From contig UQFO01000001.1 in assembly GCA_900540275.1 (NCBI GenBank), positions 248,001 to 312,000 on the forward strand: a stretch of DNA of 64,000 nt, written 5' to 3'. Numbering within the stretch: position 1 is the first letter of the stretch; each line of letters opens with the position of its first letter. Source of the stretch: an uncultured Oscillospiraceae bacterium. Its GTDB lineage: Bacteria; Bacillota; Clostridia; Oscillospirales; Acutalibacteraceae. This document shows positions 25,302 through 34,079 of the stretch, one piece after another. Below the pieces are notes generated by a model. That model ran no database searches and had not been told where the DNA came from. It saw only the letters and a program-made list of their open reading frames with translations. Made by a program: the position numbers and the translations under genes.

Positions 25302-26174
25302 ATGAACCAAAAGAAGGAATACCGCGAGGCCTTACTAACCGGCGAGCGTGCGCTCTTTGGCGGACATGACCTGAAAATAATCGATACCATTTTCGCCGAC
25401 GGTGAGTCGCCGCTCAAAGAGAGCCGTAATATCGAGCTGCTGGGCAGCATGTTCAAGTGGAAGTATCCGCTTTGGTATGCAAAGAACATCACCGCCAAAA
25501 ACTGCACCTGGTTTGAGATGGGCCGGGCCGGCGTCTGGTACACCGACCATATTTCTGTGGAGGACAGCGCCATAGAAGCACCGAAAAATTTCCGCCGCTG
25601 CCATGATGTAACACTGAAAAACATATCCCTCCCGGTCGCGTCGGAAACCATGTGGCACTGCGATGGAGTCGTTATGGAGCATGTGACGGCAAAGGGCGAC
25701 TACTTCGCCATGAACAGTGAAAACATGGTGATCCGCGACTTGACCCTCTATGGGAACTACTCCTTCGACGGCGTAAAGAATGTGGAAATACATAACTCAC
25801 GCCTTCTTTCCAAAGACGCCTTCTGGAACAGCGATCATGTGACCGTGTATGATTCCTTTATCTCCGGTGAATATCTCGGCTGGAATGCAAAGAATCTGAC
25901 CCTTGTGAACTGTACCATTGAGAGCTTGCAGGGAATGTGTTACATCGACAATCTGGTGATGAAGAACTGTCGGCTCTTAAACACCACCCTCGCCTTTGAG
26001 TATTCCACTATAGATGCCGAGATTGACAGTGCAATCGACAGCGTCATGAACCCGACAAGCGGCATCATTCGTGCCGATGCCATCGGTGAGCTCATCATGG
26101 AAGCGGACAAAATTGATCCTGACAAAACGAGAATTATTTGCGGGCGGAAATCAAAGGAAGCTGAGTGTGCATGA
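25302..26174 (+). CDS. DUF3737 family protein
   Basis: 290 residues. It matches my memory of DUF3737: an opening EALLTGERALFGGHDLKIID, then repeated short strands of the type xxNCTWFE, xxVEDSAIE, VEIHNSRLL, VTVYDSFIS, LTLVNCTIE, giving a probable right-handed beta-helix. A polar tail ends the protein. No signal peptide, so cytoplasmic. Function unknown; it is often encoded beside flavodoxin-like and alcohol dehydrogenase genes under LysR regulators. AGGAGG lies 8 bases before the ATG. The 65-bp gap after it holds a small hairpin. Confidence 0.8.
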   Translation: MNQKKEYREALLTGERALFGGHDLKIIDTIFADGESPLKESRNIELLGSMFKWKYPLWYAKNITAKNCTWFEMGRAGVWYTDHISVEDSAIEAPKNFRRCHDVTLKNISLPVASETMWHCDGVVMEHVTAKGDYFAMNSENMVIRDLTLYGNYSFDGVKNVEIHNSRLLSKDAFWNSDHVTVYDSFISGEYLGWNAKNLTLVNCTIESLQGMCYIDNLVMKNCRLLNTTLAFEYSTIDAEIDSAIDSVMNPTSGIIRADAIGELIMEADKIDPDKTRIICGRKSKEAECA

Positions 26175-26239
26175 ACCGCAACGTAAGGGGAATGGCCTTT
26201 CAGCTATTTCCCTTTCCTGCATGAAAGGACGGTGAGAAA

Positions 26240-26851
26240 ATGGCAGGCTATCTGCTGCGAGGAATTTTGATTGGGTTGCTTTTCGGTTTACCGGTTGGCG
26301 CAGTCGGCACCATGACGGTGCAGCGCACCTGGAGCTTTGGCTTTAGAGCCGGACTTTTAACGGGACTTGGTTCTTCGGTGGCCGACTGTCTTTATGCCAT
26401 CGTCGGAGCTTTTGGTCTCACACTCATTTCAGACTTTCTGTTCCAGTATCAGACGCTCATCAATATTCTTGGCGGCGGGCTTATCCTATTTATGGGAATC
26501 CGACTGATTCTGAAAAAAGAGGAAGCGGCAGTGACACAGGCAAAGGCAATGGGCTGCATTAAGATGTTTCTGTCCTCCTTTGCCATCGGTATCACCAATC
26601 CGGCAGCTATTCTGACGTTTTTGTTTGCCTTCTCCTATTTCGGTATCTCTGGCGTCACGGGACCACTTGACGGGATCGGGCTGGTGTGCGGTGTATTCAT
26701 AGGAACCTATCTTTGGTGGGGAACGCTTTCCGGCGCAACCTGTGCCATTAAGAAAAGAACGGGAGATCGCACCTTCCGATATATGAACAAGGTATTCGGC
26801 GGAATTCTCATAGCCTTTGGCGCAGTCGTTTTCCTGCAGCTGTTCCTATAG
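26240..26851 (+). CDS. LysE/RhtB-family exporter
   Basis: 203 residues with about six hydrophobic segments. The N-terminus GILIGLLFGLPVGAVGTMTV carries the P-x-G motif of the LysE superfamily; later segments include LGGGLILFMGIRLILKK and the repeat-like FAIGITNPAAILTFLFAF. Members export amino acids or related small metabolites using the proton gradient. The substrate is unknown; neighbouring genes suggest a thiol or amino-acid derivative (inference). Confidence 0.85.
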   Translation: MAGYLLRGILIGLLFGLPVGAVGTMTVQRTWSFGFRAGLLTGLGSSVADCLYAIVGAFGLTLISDFLFQYQTLINILGGGLILFMGIRLILKKEEAAVTQAKAMGCIKMFLSSFAIGITNPAAILTFLFAFSYFGISGVTGPLDGIGLVCGVFIGTYLWWGTLSGATCAIKKRTGDRTFRYMNKVFGGILIAFGAVVFLQLFL

Positions 26852-26875
26852 AGCAATGATAAAGATTGGAGAAAA

Positions 26876-27433
26876 ATGATGGCTAAATATATTCTAATTC
26901 TATCCACAAGTCCGCGTAAGGGCGGCAACTCAGAAACTCTGGCGGACGAATTCTTACGGGGAGCAAAAGAGGCTGGCAATGAAGTAGAAAAGGTGTGTCT
27001 GTACGATAAGACAATCGGGTTCTGCAAAGGATGCCTCGCCTGCAGCAAGACCCACCGATGTGTTATACATGACGACGCGGAACTCATTGCGCAGAAGATG
27101 ATGGTAGCCGATGTGCTCGTATTTGCAACACCGATCTATTATTACGAGATGTGCGGACAGATGAAAACCATGCTGGACCGAGCGAATCCGCTTTACGGTT
27201 CAGACTATCGCTTTCGTGACATCTATATGCTCTCCGCCGCGGCTGAGGATGAGGAGAGCGTGCCACAAAGAGCGGAAAACGGCCTGCAAGGCTGGATTGA
27301 GTGCTTCCCCAAAGCGCGTCTCGCCGGAACTGTTTTTGCGGGCGGCGTGGATGCTGTGGGCACGATTAAAGGGCATCCCGCTTTGAACAAAGCCTATGAA
27401 ATGGGCAGGAGCGTTCATGACGGAAAGGAGTAA
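26876..27433 (+). CDS. Flavodoxin-family NAD(P)H-dependent FMN reductase
   Basis: 185 residues. FMN phosphate loop STSPRKGGNSETLAD, a CKGCLACSKTHRC cysteine cluster typical of this iron-sulfur-flavoprotein-like group, and ATPIYYYEMCGQMKTMLDR for the flavin ring contacts. It may reduce quinones, nitro compounds or disulphides; the cysteines may bind metal or take part in redox chemistry. Two adjacent ATGs (26876 and 26879) follow a weak GGAG; either may be used. Next to LysE and the lyase it suggests handling of reactive or thiol compounds (inference). Confidence 0.88.
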   Translation: MMAKYILILSTSPRKGGNSETLADEFLRGAKEAGNEVEKVCLYDKTIGFCKGCLACSKTHRCVIHDDAELIAQKMMVADVLVFATPIYYYEMCGQMKTMLDRANPLYGSDYRFRDIYMLSAAAEDEESVPQRAENGLQGWIECFPKARLAGTVFAGGVDAVGTIKGHPALNKAYEMGRSVHDGKE

Positions 27434-27437
27434 GGCT

Positions 27438-28511
27438 GTGAAACGAATTCTTTCGATGCTGGGCGGCTTTGTACTGATTCTTTCTCTCGGGGCATGTAAT
27501 AGCGATAATGAGAATCCGTCGTCATTGGAGGCTCCGGCTGCATCTGATGGGGCGTCAACAGAAAGCACAAAGCAGACGGATACCGACAGGCAAATTCAAA
27601 TAACAACCAGGGACGGAAAAGAACTCGTCTTTGCGCTGAATGATTCTACAGCGGCAAGCGATCTTTATGATCAGTTGCCCTTGTCGGTCGAAGTGGAAAA
27701 TTTTAGCAATAATGAAAAAATATTTTATCCCCCCGAAAAATTGAATACCAGTGACGCCCCTTTGGCCGAGGGCCCGGCAGGAACGCTTGCCTATTATGCG
27801 CCTTGGGGCGATGTGGCCATTTATTATGGGGATTGCGGCGGAGCCAGTGGGTTATATGAATTGGGCGAGGCTGTCTCCGGTTCGGCGTATATTGCTGATT
27901 TGACAGGCAAGATCGAAATTGAAGCGGTAGGCGCGTCTTCCGTTACTCCGGAGCCCGCGGACTCGGAAAGCAGCTCCGCTGCATCCCAGCAGGCACAGTC
28001 TTCGGCGACGTCTCAAAAGCCTTCCTCGGAATCGCAAACCGTATCTCAGCAGACGCAGTCTGCAAATAGTTCGCAGCCGCCTTCTTCAGAAGCAGTAGCG
28101 TCTCCTTCGCCGGCGCCTTCTTCGAGACCAGCGAAAGATACCAGTTCGGAGGAAGATGCAGTGACGAAAATGAACGTACAGGTTGATGGTCTCACGTTTG
28201 CCGATACCCTGGCGGATAATGCCGCAGTGGATTCCTTTGTCGAGATGATGCAAAAGGCGCCTGTCGTCATAAACATGCGTGATTATTCTGGATTTGAAAA
28301 AGCAGGAGCTCTTGGAACCGGTCTTCCCACAAGCAACAGTCAAACTACCACGAGGTCCGGAGATATTGTTCTATATAACGGCAATCAAATTGTCATTTTC
28401 TATGGCTCTAATTCCTGGAGCTATACGAGACTGGGAAAAATCGACGACCTGTCCGGCTGGGAAGATGCTCTCGGCGGCGGAGATGTTACCGTTACATTTT
28501 CAGTGGACTAA
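27438..28511 (+). CDS. Lipoprotein with two cyclophilin-like domains
   Basis: 357 residues from GTG 27438, chosen because AGGAG lies 8 bases upstream and other starts would overlap the flavodoxin gene. Signal peptide with lipobox SLGAC (C near 19). First cyclophilin-like domain about 45-165 (IQITTRDGKELVFAL, LAYYAPWGDVAIYYG). A Ser/Gln/Pro/Ala linker of about 75 residues follows (QQAQSSATSQKPSSES-like). Second domain about 240-355 (MNVQVDGLTFADTLADN, SGDIVLYNGNQIVIFYG). Duplication of the domain found singly in the 24409 gene suggests a related, larger surface protein. Ligand and activity unknown. Confidence 0.75.
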   Translation: MKRILSMLGGFVLILSLGACNSDNENPSSLEAPAASDGASTESTKQTDTDRQIQITTRDGKELVFALNDSTAASDLYDQLPLSVEVENFSNNEKIFYPPEKLNTSDAPLAEGPAGTLAYYAPWGDVAIYYGDCGGASGLYELGEAVSGSAYIADLTGKIEIEAVGASSVTPEPADSESSSAASQQAQSSATSQKPSSESQTVSQQTQSANSSQPPSSEAVASPSPAPSSRPAKDTSSEEDAVTKMNVQVDGLTFADTLADNAAVDSFVEMMQKAPVVINMRDYSGFEKAGALGTGLPTSNSQTTTRSGDIVLYNGNQIVIFYGSNSWSYTRLGKIDDLSGWEDALGGGDVTVTFSVD

Positions 28512-28538
28512 ATTGTGTTTCGAAATGGAGGGATGAAA

Positions 28539-29720
28539 TTGAAATATGATTTTGACACGCCGATTAACAGACGCGGCACCCATTCCCTAAAATGGGATGT
28601 GGGTGAAAACGAATTGCCCATGTGGGTAGCCGATATGGATTTTCAGACCGCTCTGCCTATTCGTAGGGCCATTGAAGTGCGGGCGGCACACGGTGTGTTT
28701 GGTTACACAGGGTTACCGGATGCGTGGTACGAAGCCTATCGGGGCTGGTGGCGTGTCCGCCATCACTTTGAAATGGAAAAAGAATGGCTCGTGTTCTGCA
28801 CGGGCGTCGTGCCGGCTATTTCCAGCATCATTCGTAAACTTACTGCGCCTGCGGAAAAGGTATTGATTCAAACGCCGGTTTACCATATCTTTTTTAATTC
28901 CATCCTGAACAACGGCCGTCAGGTGCTTGAAAATCCGCTGAAATATGACGGAGAGGAATATCACGTTGACTTTGGGGATTTGGAGCAAAAGCTGTCCGAC
29001 CCCCAGACCACGCTGATGATCCTCTGCAATCCTCATAATCCCGTGGGCAAAATATGGGATAAGGAAACACTGGAGCAAATAGGAACGCTTGCGGCAAAGC
29101 ATCATGTAACCATTATCGCTGATGAAATACATTGCGATCTAACGACACCGGGATGCGAATACATCCCCTTTGCTTCTGTCTCAGAGGAATGCCGAGAAAA
29201 TAGTATCACCTGCATTGCACCCACAAAAGCGTTCAATTTGGCAGGCCTGCAAACGGCGGCGGTCATGGTACCAAACAGAAATCTGCGTCATAAGGTCTGG
29301 CGAGCCTTAAACACAGATGAAATTGCCGAGCCGAACGCCTTTGCGGTGGACGCCGCTATCGCAGCCTACACCGAGGGTGCGGACTGGCTTGACGATTTGT
29401 GCGTCTATCTGGAGGAAAACAAACAGACGGTGCGTGACTATATAGCAGAACAAATTCCGCAGTTAAAAGTGGTACCCTCGCAGGCTACTTATCTTTTGTG
29501 GCTGGACTGCACAAAAATAGTCGGCTTTGCTTCGGAGGCGGCCCGTTTTATCCGCGAGAAAACGGGGCTTTATCTTTCGGTTGGTAGTCAGTACGGCAAA
29601 GGTGGCGAACATTTTCTGCGCATGAACGCCGCCTGCCCACGCTCTGTTTTATGCGACGGACTAAGTCGTTTGAAAGAAGGGCTTGCCGCCTATGAGGAGT
29701 ATAGTATGAACCTCTGTTGA
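28539..29720 (+). CDS. MalY/PatB-type PLP lyase (cystathionine beta-lyase-like)
   Basis: 393 residues. The TTG at 28539 is preferred: GGAGGG sits 7 bases upstream and the protein then begins MKYDFDTPINRRGTHSLKWD as relatives do; ATG 28533 is only one base from that ribosome site. PLP lysine K230 in APTKAFNLAGLQ, the aspartate in ADEIHCDL, and the substrate arginine in HFLRMNAACPR are seen. Family members cleave cystathionine or cysteine conjugates to a thiol, pyruvate and ammonia, or act as aminotransferases. The usual conserved N-P-H-N-P-V-G is present. It could act in sulfur amino acid metabolism or detoxification in this cluster (inference). Confidence 0.88.
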   Translation: MKYDFDTPINRRGTHSLKWDVGENELPMWVADMDFQTALPIRRAIEVRAAHGVFGYTGLPDAWYEAYRGWWRVRHHFEMEKEWLVFCTGVVPAISSIIRKLTAPAEKVLIQTPVYHIFFNSILNNGRQVLENPLKYDGEEYHVDFGDLEQKLSDPQTTLMILCNPHNPVGKIWDKETLEQIGTLAAKHHVTIIADEIHCDLTTPGCEYIPFASVSEECRENSITCIAPTKAFNLAGLQTAAVMVPNRNLRHKVWRALNTDEIAEPNAFAVDAAIAAYTEGADWLDDLCVYLEENKQTVRDYIAEQIPQLKVVPSQATYLLWLDCTKIVGFASEAARFIREKTGLYLSVGSQYGKGGEHFLRMNAACPRSVLCDGLSRLKEGLAAYEEYSMNLC

Positions 29721-29738
29721 AAGGGATGATTGATAACT

Positions 29739-30311
29739 ATGGAGTTACACGAATTTTTGAACCATATGAATAGCGGCAAATCCATTGTTGCCGACTCGGA
29801 AGCTCACCAGTGTATGTGCGCGCTTTCGCAGGAGGCGCTACAATTGACTGCGGAGCTCAACAGCAGCTATCACACGCCCGAGGAAATACGGGATTTATTT
29901 GCAGAGCTGACAGGTCATCCCATAGATAAGGGCTTTGGAATGTTTCCGCCCTTTTACACCGACTGCGGAAAAAATCTTATGGTGGGCAAAGATGTATTTG
30001 TCAACAGCGGCTGCAAGTTTCAGGATCAGGGCGGTATCGTCATTGGGGATGGAACGCTGATCGGCCACAACGTGGTATTGGCTACGCTCAACCACGATTT
30101 TAGTCCCTCTCGTCGCCGGGACTTGCGGCCCGCGCCTATCCGGATTGGAAAGAATGTTTGGATCGGCGCAAACGTGACGGTCTTGCCCGGCGTCACGATA
30201 GGAGATGGCGCGGTGATTGCGGCGGGTGCGGTTGTGACTAAGGATGTGCCGGAAAACACCGTCATGGGCGGTGTTCCGGCAAAAGAGATTAAGACGATAA
30301 ACGAAACATAA
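29739..30311 (+). CDS. Sugar O-acetyltransferase (left-handed beta-helix, MAT/GAT type)
   Basis: 190 residues. Hexapeptide repeats dominate: LMVGKDVFVNSGCKFQDQGG, IGDGTLIGHNVVLATLNHD, RIGKNVWIGANVTVLPGVTI, and the end GDGAVIAAGAVVTKDVPENT. The N-terminal helical cap and the histidine in NHD resemble maltose/galactoside acetyltransferases, which move acetyl from acetyl-CoA to a sugar hydroxyl. The start is ATG 29739, with a weak AAAGGG 13 bases upstream; TTG 29730 is an alternative. The acceptor is unknown. Confidence 0.88.
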   Translation: MELHEFLNHMNSGKSIVADSEAHQCMCALSQEALQLTAELNSSYHTPEEIRDLFAELTGHPIDKGFGMFPPFYTDCGKNLMVGKDVFVNSGCKFQDQGGIVIGDGTLIGHNVVLATLNHDFSPSRRRDLRPAPIRIGKNVWIGANVTVLPGVTIGDGAVIAAGAVVTKDVPENTVMGGVPAKEIKTINET

Positions 30312-30327
30312 ATGGGAGGAAACAACA

Positions 30328-31494
30328 ATGTTAGGAAACTTTCGCTATGCAAACCCAACAACACTATATTTCGGTGAGGACTCTCTAAATTATTTAAACG
30401 AAGAACTGCCCAAGTACGGAAACAACGTACAGCTTGTTTATGGCGGCGGTTCTATCAAGAAAAACGGGATTTACGATAAGGTGGCGGCCATTCTGAAGGC
30501 GTGTGGAAAGAGGGTTTATGAGGACGCGGGCGTCATGCCCAACCCCACGGTGCAAAAGCTGTATGAAGGTTGCCAAATCGCTAAGGAGAACTGCATCGAT
30601 TTCATTCTGGCCGTGGGTGGCGGCTCCGTCTGCGACTATGCCAAGGCGGTATCCGTCTCCACTTTCTGTGAGGAAGATCCGTGGGAGAAGTATTTTCTTC
30701 GCATGGAGGATGTTTCCTGCAAGATCATCCCCGTAGGCTGCGTTCTCACCATGGTGGGCACCGGTTCAGAGATGAACGGCGGCGCTGTGATTACCAACCA
30801 TGAGCAAAAGCTTAAAATCGGCCATGTGTTCGGTGATAATGTATTCCCGAAATTCTCCATTCTCAACCCTGTCTTTACCTTTACGCTGCCAAAATACCAG
30901 ATGGTGGCTGGTATTTACGACATCTTCAATCACATCTGCGAGCAGTATTTTTCCGGGCTTGATGACAACACCAGCGATTATATCAGCGAAGGCTTGATGC
31001 GTTCCGTTATTCATTCCTCCCGTGTCGCCATCCAAAACCCGACCGACTATGAAGCGCGCAGCAACCTTATGTGGACGGCGACCTGGGCGCTCAACACCCT
31101 TGTCGCCAAAGGCAAATCCACCGATTGGATGGTGCATATGCTCGGCCAGGCGGTCGGCGCTCATACCGACGCCGCCCACGGCATGACGCTTGCGGCGGTT
31201 TCCCTGGCCTACTACCGGCACATCTGTCCATTCGGCCTTACGAAATTTACTCGGTTTGCCGCAAATGTATGGGACGTTGACCCGCAGGGAAAAACGGACG
31301 AACAGGTGGCAACCGAGGGACTTAATCGTATGGAGAATTGGATGAAAGGGCTCGGCCTTGTGATGAACATCAAAGACCTGGGCGTCAAGGAGGACATGGT
31401 CGAGGGCCTGGTGAAAAGCACGGTTCTCATGGAAGGCGGCTACAAGGCGCTGACTCGGGAGGAAATTGTGGATGTGTTCAAAGCGAGTATGTAA
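30328..31494 (+). CDS. Iron-containing alcohol dehydrogenase (butanol dehydrogenase-like)
   Basis: 388 residues, group III metal-dependent dehydrogenase. N-terminal Rossmann-like part with VYGGGSIKKNGIYD and ILAVGGGSVCDYAK; substrate/cofactor region VGTGSEMNGGAVI; metal ligands expected at D in the AGIYDIFNHI helix and the histidines of HICEQY, VHMLGQAVGAH and DAAHGMTLA. The layout is that of BDH-type NAD(P)H-dependent aldehyde reductases. GGGAGG precedes the ATG. It is the last gene of the LysR-linked run; a 22-bp dyad follows. Confidence 0.92.
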   Translation: MLGNFRYANPTTLYFGEDSLNYLNEELPKYGNNVQLVYGGGSIKKNGIYDKVAAILKACGKRVYEDAGVMPNPTVQKLYEGCQIAKENCIDFILAVGGGSVCDYAKAVSVSTFCEEDPWEKYFLRMEDVSCKIIPVGCVLTMVGTGSEMNGGAVITNHEQKLKIGHVFGDNVFPKFSILNPVFTFTLPKYQMVAGIYDIFNHICEQYFSGLDDNTSDYISEGLMRSVIHSSRVAIQNPTDYEARSNLMWTATWALNTLVAKGKSTDWMVHMLGQAVGAHTDAAHGMTLAAVSLAYYRHICPFGLTKFTRFAANVWDVDPQGKTDEQVATEGLNRMENWMKGLGLVMNIKDLGVKEDMVEGLVKSTVLMEGGYKALTREEIVDVFKASM

Positions 31495-31582
31495 GAGTGA
31501 TTTGAGAAGATTGCGGAGAAATTAGACTTACTGAAAAGTCCTAATCCACAGAGATAAAAGAAACGGAAATAGAGAAATATAG

Positions 31583-31633
31583 CCAAAGGAAGACCGTCCG
31601 ATTTCATCAAAAAATCGGACGGTCTTCCTTTGG
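31583..31633 (+). terminator. 22-bp inverted repeat, probable terminator
   Basis: Perfect dyad of 22 bp, 31583-31604 with 31612-31633 (core GAAGACCGTCCGATTT), 7-base loop. It lies 90 bp after the alcohol dehydrogenase gene. No T run follows, so termination efficiency is uncertain. Confidence 0.6.
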
Positions 31634-31692
31634 ACTTAACAGCTAAAAAATAAATAGAATAATAATAACTTATAGCTATGTTTCACAGAGTG

Positions 31693-31759
31693 CGAAAAAC
31701 TACGGGTATGTTCAGTAACATTTGTGGCGTAACACTTTCCTTCCAGGATGGTGTATAAT
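31693..31759 (+). promoter_or_regulatory. Promoter block A, second copy
   Basis: Repeats the block at 15655: CTACGGGTAT, then the GTAACATTT and GTAACACTTT repeats (31713-31740 matches 15676-15703 exactly over 28 bases), then TATAAT at 31754-31759 with the same 13-bp gap. The bases between and beyond differ, so conservation is confined to apparent control sites. Confidence 0.7.
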
Positions 31760-31827
31760 AAGAGTACATCGCTAATTGCTTTCATTGGAAGAAGGGTGAT
31801 GGCTAAGAAGCTCTAAATCGAGGTGAT

Positions 31828-32577
31828 ATGATGATCTACATAACCGGCGATACCCACGCAGAATTCAACCGTTTCAGCAGTGAGAATTTTCCGGAACAGA
31901 AAACAATGACAAAGCAGGATTATGTCATAATCTGCGGAGACTTCGGCGGCGTTTGGGACGGGTCAAAGCGAGAGAAATACTGGCTGGATTGGCTGGAGGA
32001 TAAACCGTTTACTACCTTGTTCGTATCGGGCAATCATGAGAATTATGATTTATTGTCTGGATACACTACGGAATACTGGCATGGCGGTAAAGTACAGTTT
32101 ATCCGCCCTACTATCCTCCATCTTATGAGAGGCCAGATGTTCGACCTGTGCGAAAAACGGTTCTTCACAATGGGAGGGGCCTCCTCCCATGATATCTCGG
32201 ATGGGATTCTGGAACCGGATGCTCCGGATTTCCGCCAAAGAAAAAAGGAGTTGGATGCCCGATTGGCGCTTTATCGGGTGAACCATCATTCCTGGTGGGC
32301 GGACGAGCTGCCGAACGACATGGAGTATCAGGAGGCAGAAGATAATCTGGATGCCTGCGCCAGGACTGTGGATTATATCCTTTCTCATTGCTGTCCATCC
32401 AGCATAATGGACGCTATCAGCGGTGGGATGTACCGGCACGACAGGTTGACCGATTATTTTGAAACATTAATGAACAACTGCCGATTCCAATATTGGTTTT
32501 TTGGCCACTACCATGATAACCGGGTGATTGACCGCAAGTACATCCTGCTCTACGAACAGATTGTACAAATGGAATGA
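31828..32577 (+). CDS. Metallophosphoesterase (calcineurin-like)
   Basis: 249 residues with a complete metal site: GDTH near residue 8, CGDFGG near 38, GNHEN near 76, ILSHCC near 190, and FGHYHDN near 233. It is cytoplasmic, without a signal. Substrates of this family range from nucleotides and phosphoproteins to RNA ends, and none can be chosen here. AGGTGAT lies close before tandem ATGs at 31828 and 31831. It has the same upstream control block as the truncated copy at 15848, but the proteins differ clearly, so shared regulation was conserved more than sequence. Confidence 0.9.
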   Translation: MMIYITGDTHAEFNRFSSENFPEQKTMTKQDYVIICGDFGGVWDGSKREKYWLDWLEDKPFTTLFVSGNHENYDLLSGYTTEYWHGGKVQFIRPTILHLMRGQMFDLCEKRFFTMGGASSHDISDGILEPDAPDFRQRKKELDARLALYRVNHHSWWADELPNDMEYQEAEDNLDACARTVDYILSHCCPSSIMDAISGGMYRHDRLTDYFETLMNNCRFQYWFFGHYHDNRVIDRKYILLYEQIVQME

Positions 32578-32600
32578 TTAAATGAGCTAAAAGAATGCTG

Positions 32601-32636
32601 TTGAGGCCTGCCGGTTTTGGCAGGCCTCAATTTGTG
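32601..32636 (+). terminator. Intrinsic terminator after metallophosphoesterase
   Basis: 12-bp perfect stem TTGAGGCCTGCC / GGCAGGCCTCAA, 6-base loop, then TTT. Confidence 0.8.
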
Positions 32637-32904
32637 CTGAAAATTTTATATTGGATATTTTCTTGACAATGCAGCTTTCACTATTTAGGTTGTCGCATGT
32701 GCTGGTTAATTGTTTGGAGTGACTCAAATAAATGAATTTTTCTAAGACGGAATATCCGCAATTAGGTTGCGTCCCTTGTGCCGTTAAAAAACATTATAAG
32801 TTTTATTGACAAAAGCAATATAGGTGTACATCTTGATATATGAATTTAAGTCTAACCAAATGGGAGATTAACCCCCAAATATTTTATTTAAGGAGAGTGA
32901 TCGT
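32637..32904. other. Non-coding gap before recombinases
   Basis: AT-rich, without a convincing gene. TTGACA occurs at 32663 (weak -10 TAGGTT after 17 bp) and at 32806 (no good -10). No inverted repeats or att-like repeat were recognised. Confidence 0.4.
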
Positions 32905-34053
32905 GTGGCTAGAGTGAGTAAAGCAGGCGCAGTTTTTTTTGAAAGGGGGTCATGGTATCACAGGACAAGGACTTATGCGGAAGATGGGAACGTAAAATAC
33001 GGCAAGAAGGGAGGGTTTAAAACACCGGAGGAAGCGCAGAAAAGTAACGATTTGTATTTAACTGAATTTTTAAAGCAACAAAGTTTAGCGCAGGGAGAGC
33101 CAGATAAGGAGCTTTTATTTCGAGATTATTTTGTGGACTGGTTTGAAAGAAAAGACCTATCCGTCAAGCGGAAAAACATTTACAGTTACGCATATCGTAA
33201 AATCTTGCCGCTGTTAAATAATATTCCCCTTTATTTGGTAAGTGGGGACTATTTAGACACAATAATACGTCAGGTTACTCAAAAAACACCATCTTACGGA
33301 AAAAAGGCTAAGGAGCTTTTCAGTCAGTCATTTGCAAATGCATTGGAAAAAGGATACCTAAAGAAAAGTCCCATATCCGATATGAAAGAATGTTGCTCAA
33401 AAGAAAAAAAGGAATTCGTTATATTATCAGAAGAACAAATATGCAGTTTGTTAGAAGCGGCTGGGAAGACTAACTGGCTTTTAGAAATTATGCTGGGAGT
33501 GTATTGCGGTCTTAAAAAGGGTGAGATTTATGGTTTAAAGTTTTCCGATTTTGATTTTGAGAAATCTACAGTATCCATTTATCGACAGGTGAGCGATGAC
33601 AGCGGCCAGAAAAAGGGAGTACCCACTGAGAAGTCATTAAACACAGAATCCAGCCAGCGTAATCTGCCTGTACCAAAAGGTGTTTTGGATGAAGTCAAAA
33701 AAAGGCAAGAACGCATAGCAACATATAAGTATTGGATAGAGGACTATGTTGATCATGGGTATATCTGCTGTCAGAAAGACGGAAGCTGCAAAAGTTTGGA
33801 GTCTTTTAATATAGCACTCAAAAAAATATGTGAGAAAAAAGAATTGCCGATCCTGACGGTACAAGGGCTAAGGGATTTGTACGTGGTAATTATGATAAAA
33901 GGACAAAAAATATCGTATGAAAAGCTGGCCGGCTTATTGGGATATGCAAAAGCGTCTGAGGTGTATATCCATTATGGTGAACTCATTGAAAACAGCACGG
34001 AGATCGCATCGTATATAAACGATCAATTTACAGTTCTTTATCGGTCAATATAA
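32905..34053 (+). CDS. Tyrosine recombinase-like protein with degenerate catalytic site
   Basis: 382 residues, GTG start after AGGAGAG. N-terminal arm-binding-like part (GAVFFERGSWYHRTRTYAED, GGFKTPEEAQ), core-binding domain (about 65-165) and C-terminal catalytic fold. Of the usual R..H-x-x-R..H..Y set, the first Arg is Lys (K204 in GLKKGEIYGL), His is Gln (Q320 in VQGLRD), and the later His is Tyr (Y347 in LLGYAK); R323 and Y354 remain. The reading frame is intact, so the fold seems maintained while strand exchange is unlikely. The intact relative 27 bp downstream suggests a partner or regulatory subunit role (inference). Confidence 0.8.
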   Translation: MARVSKAGAVFFERGSWYHRTRTYAEDGNVKYGKKGGFKTPEEAQKSNDLYLTEFLKQQSLAQGEPDKELLFRDYFVDWFERKDLSVKRKNIYSYAYRKILPLLNNIPLYLVSGDYLDTIIRQVTQKTPSYGKKAKELFSQSFANALEKGYLKKSPISDMKECCSKEKKEFVILSEEQICSLLEAAGKTNWLLEIMLGVYCGLKKGEIYGLKFSDFDFEKSTVSIYRQVSDDSGQKKGVPTEKSLNTESSQRNLPVPKGVLDEVKKRQERIATYKYWIEDYVDHGYICCQKDGSCKSLESFNIALKKICEKKELPILTVQGLRDLYVVIMIKGQKISYEKLAGLLGYAKASEVYIHYGELIENSTEIASYINDQFTVLYRSI

Positions 34054-34079
34054 GATATTTAAAACGAAGGAAGATAAAA

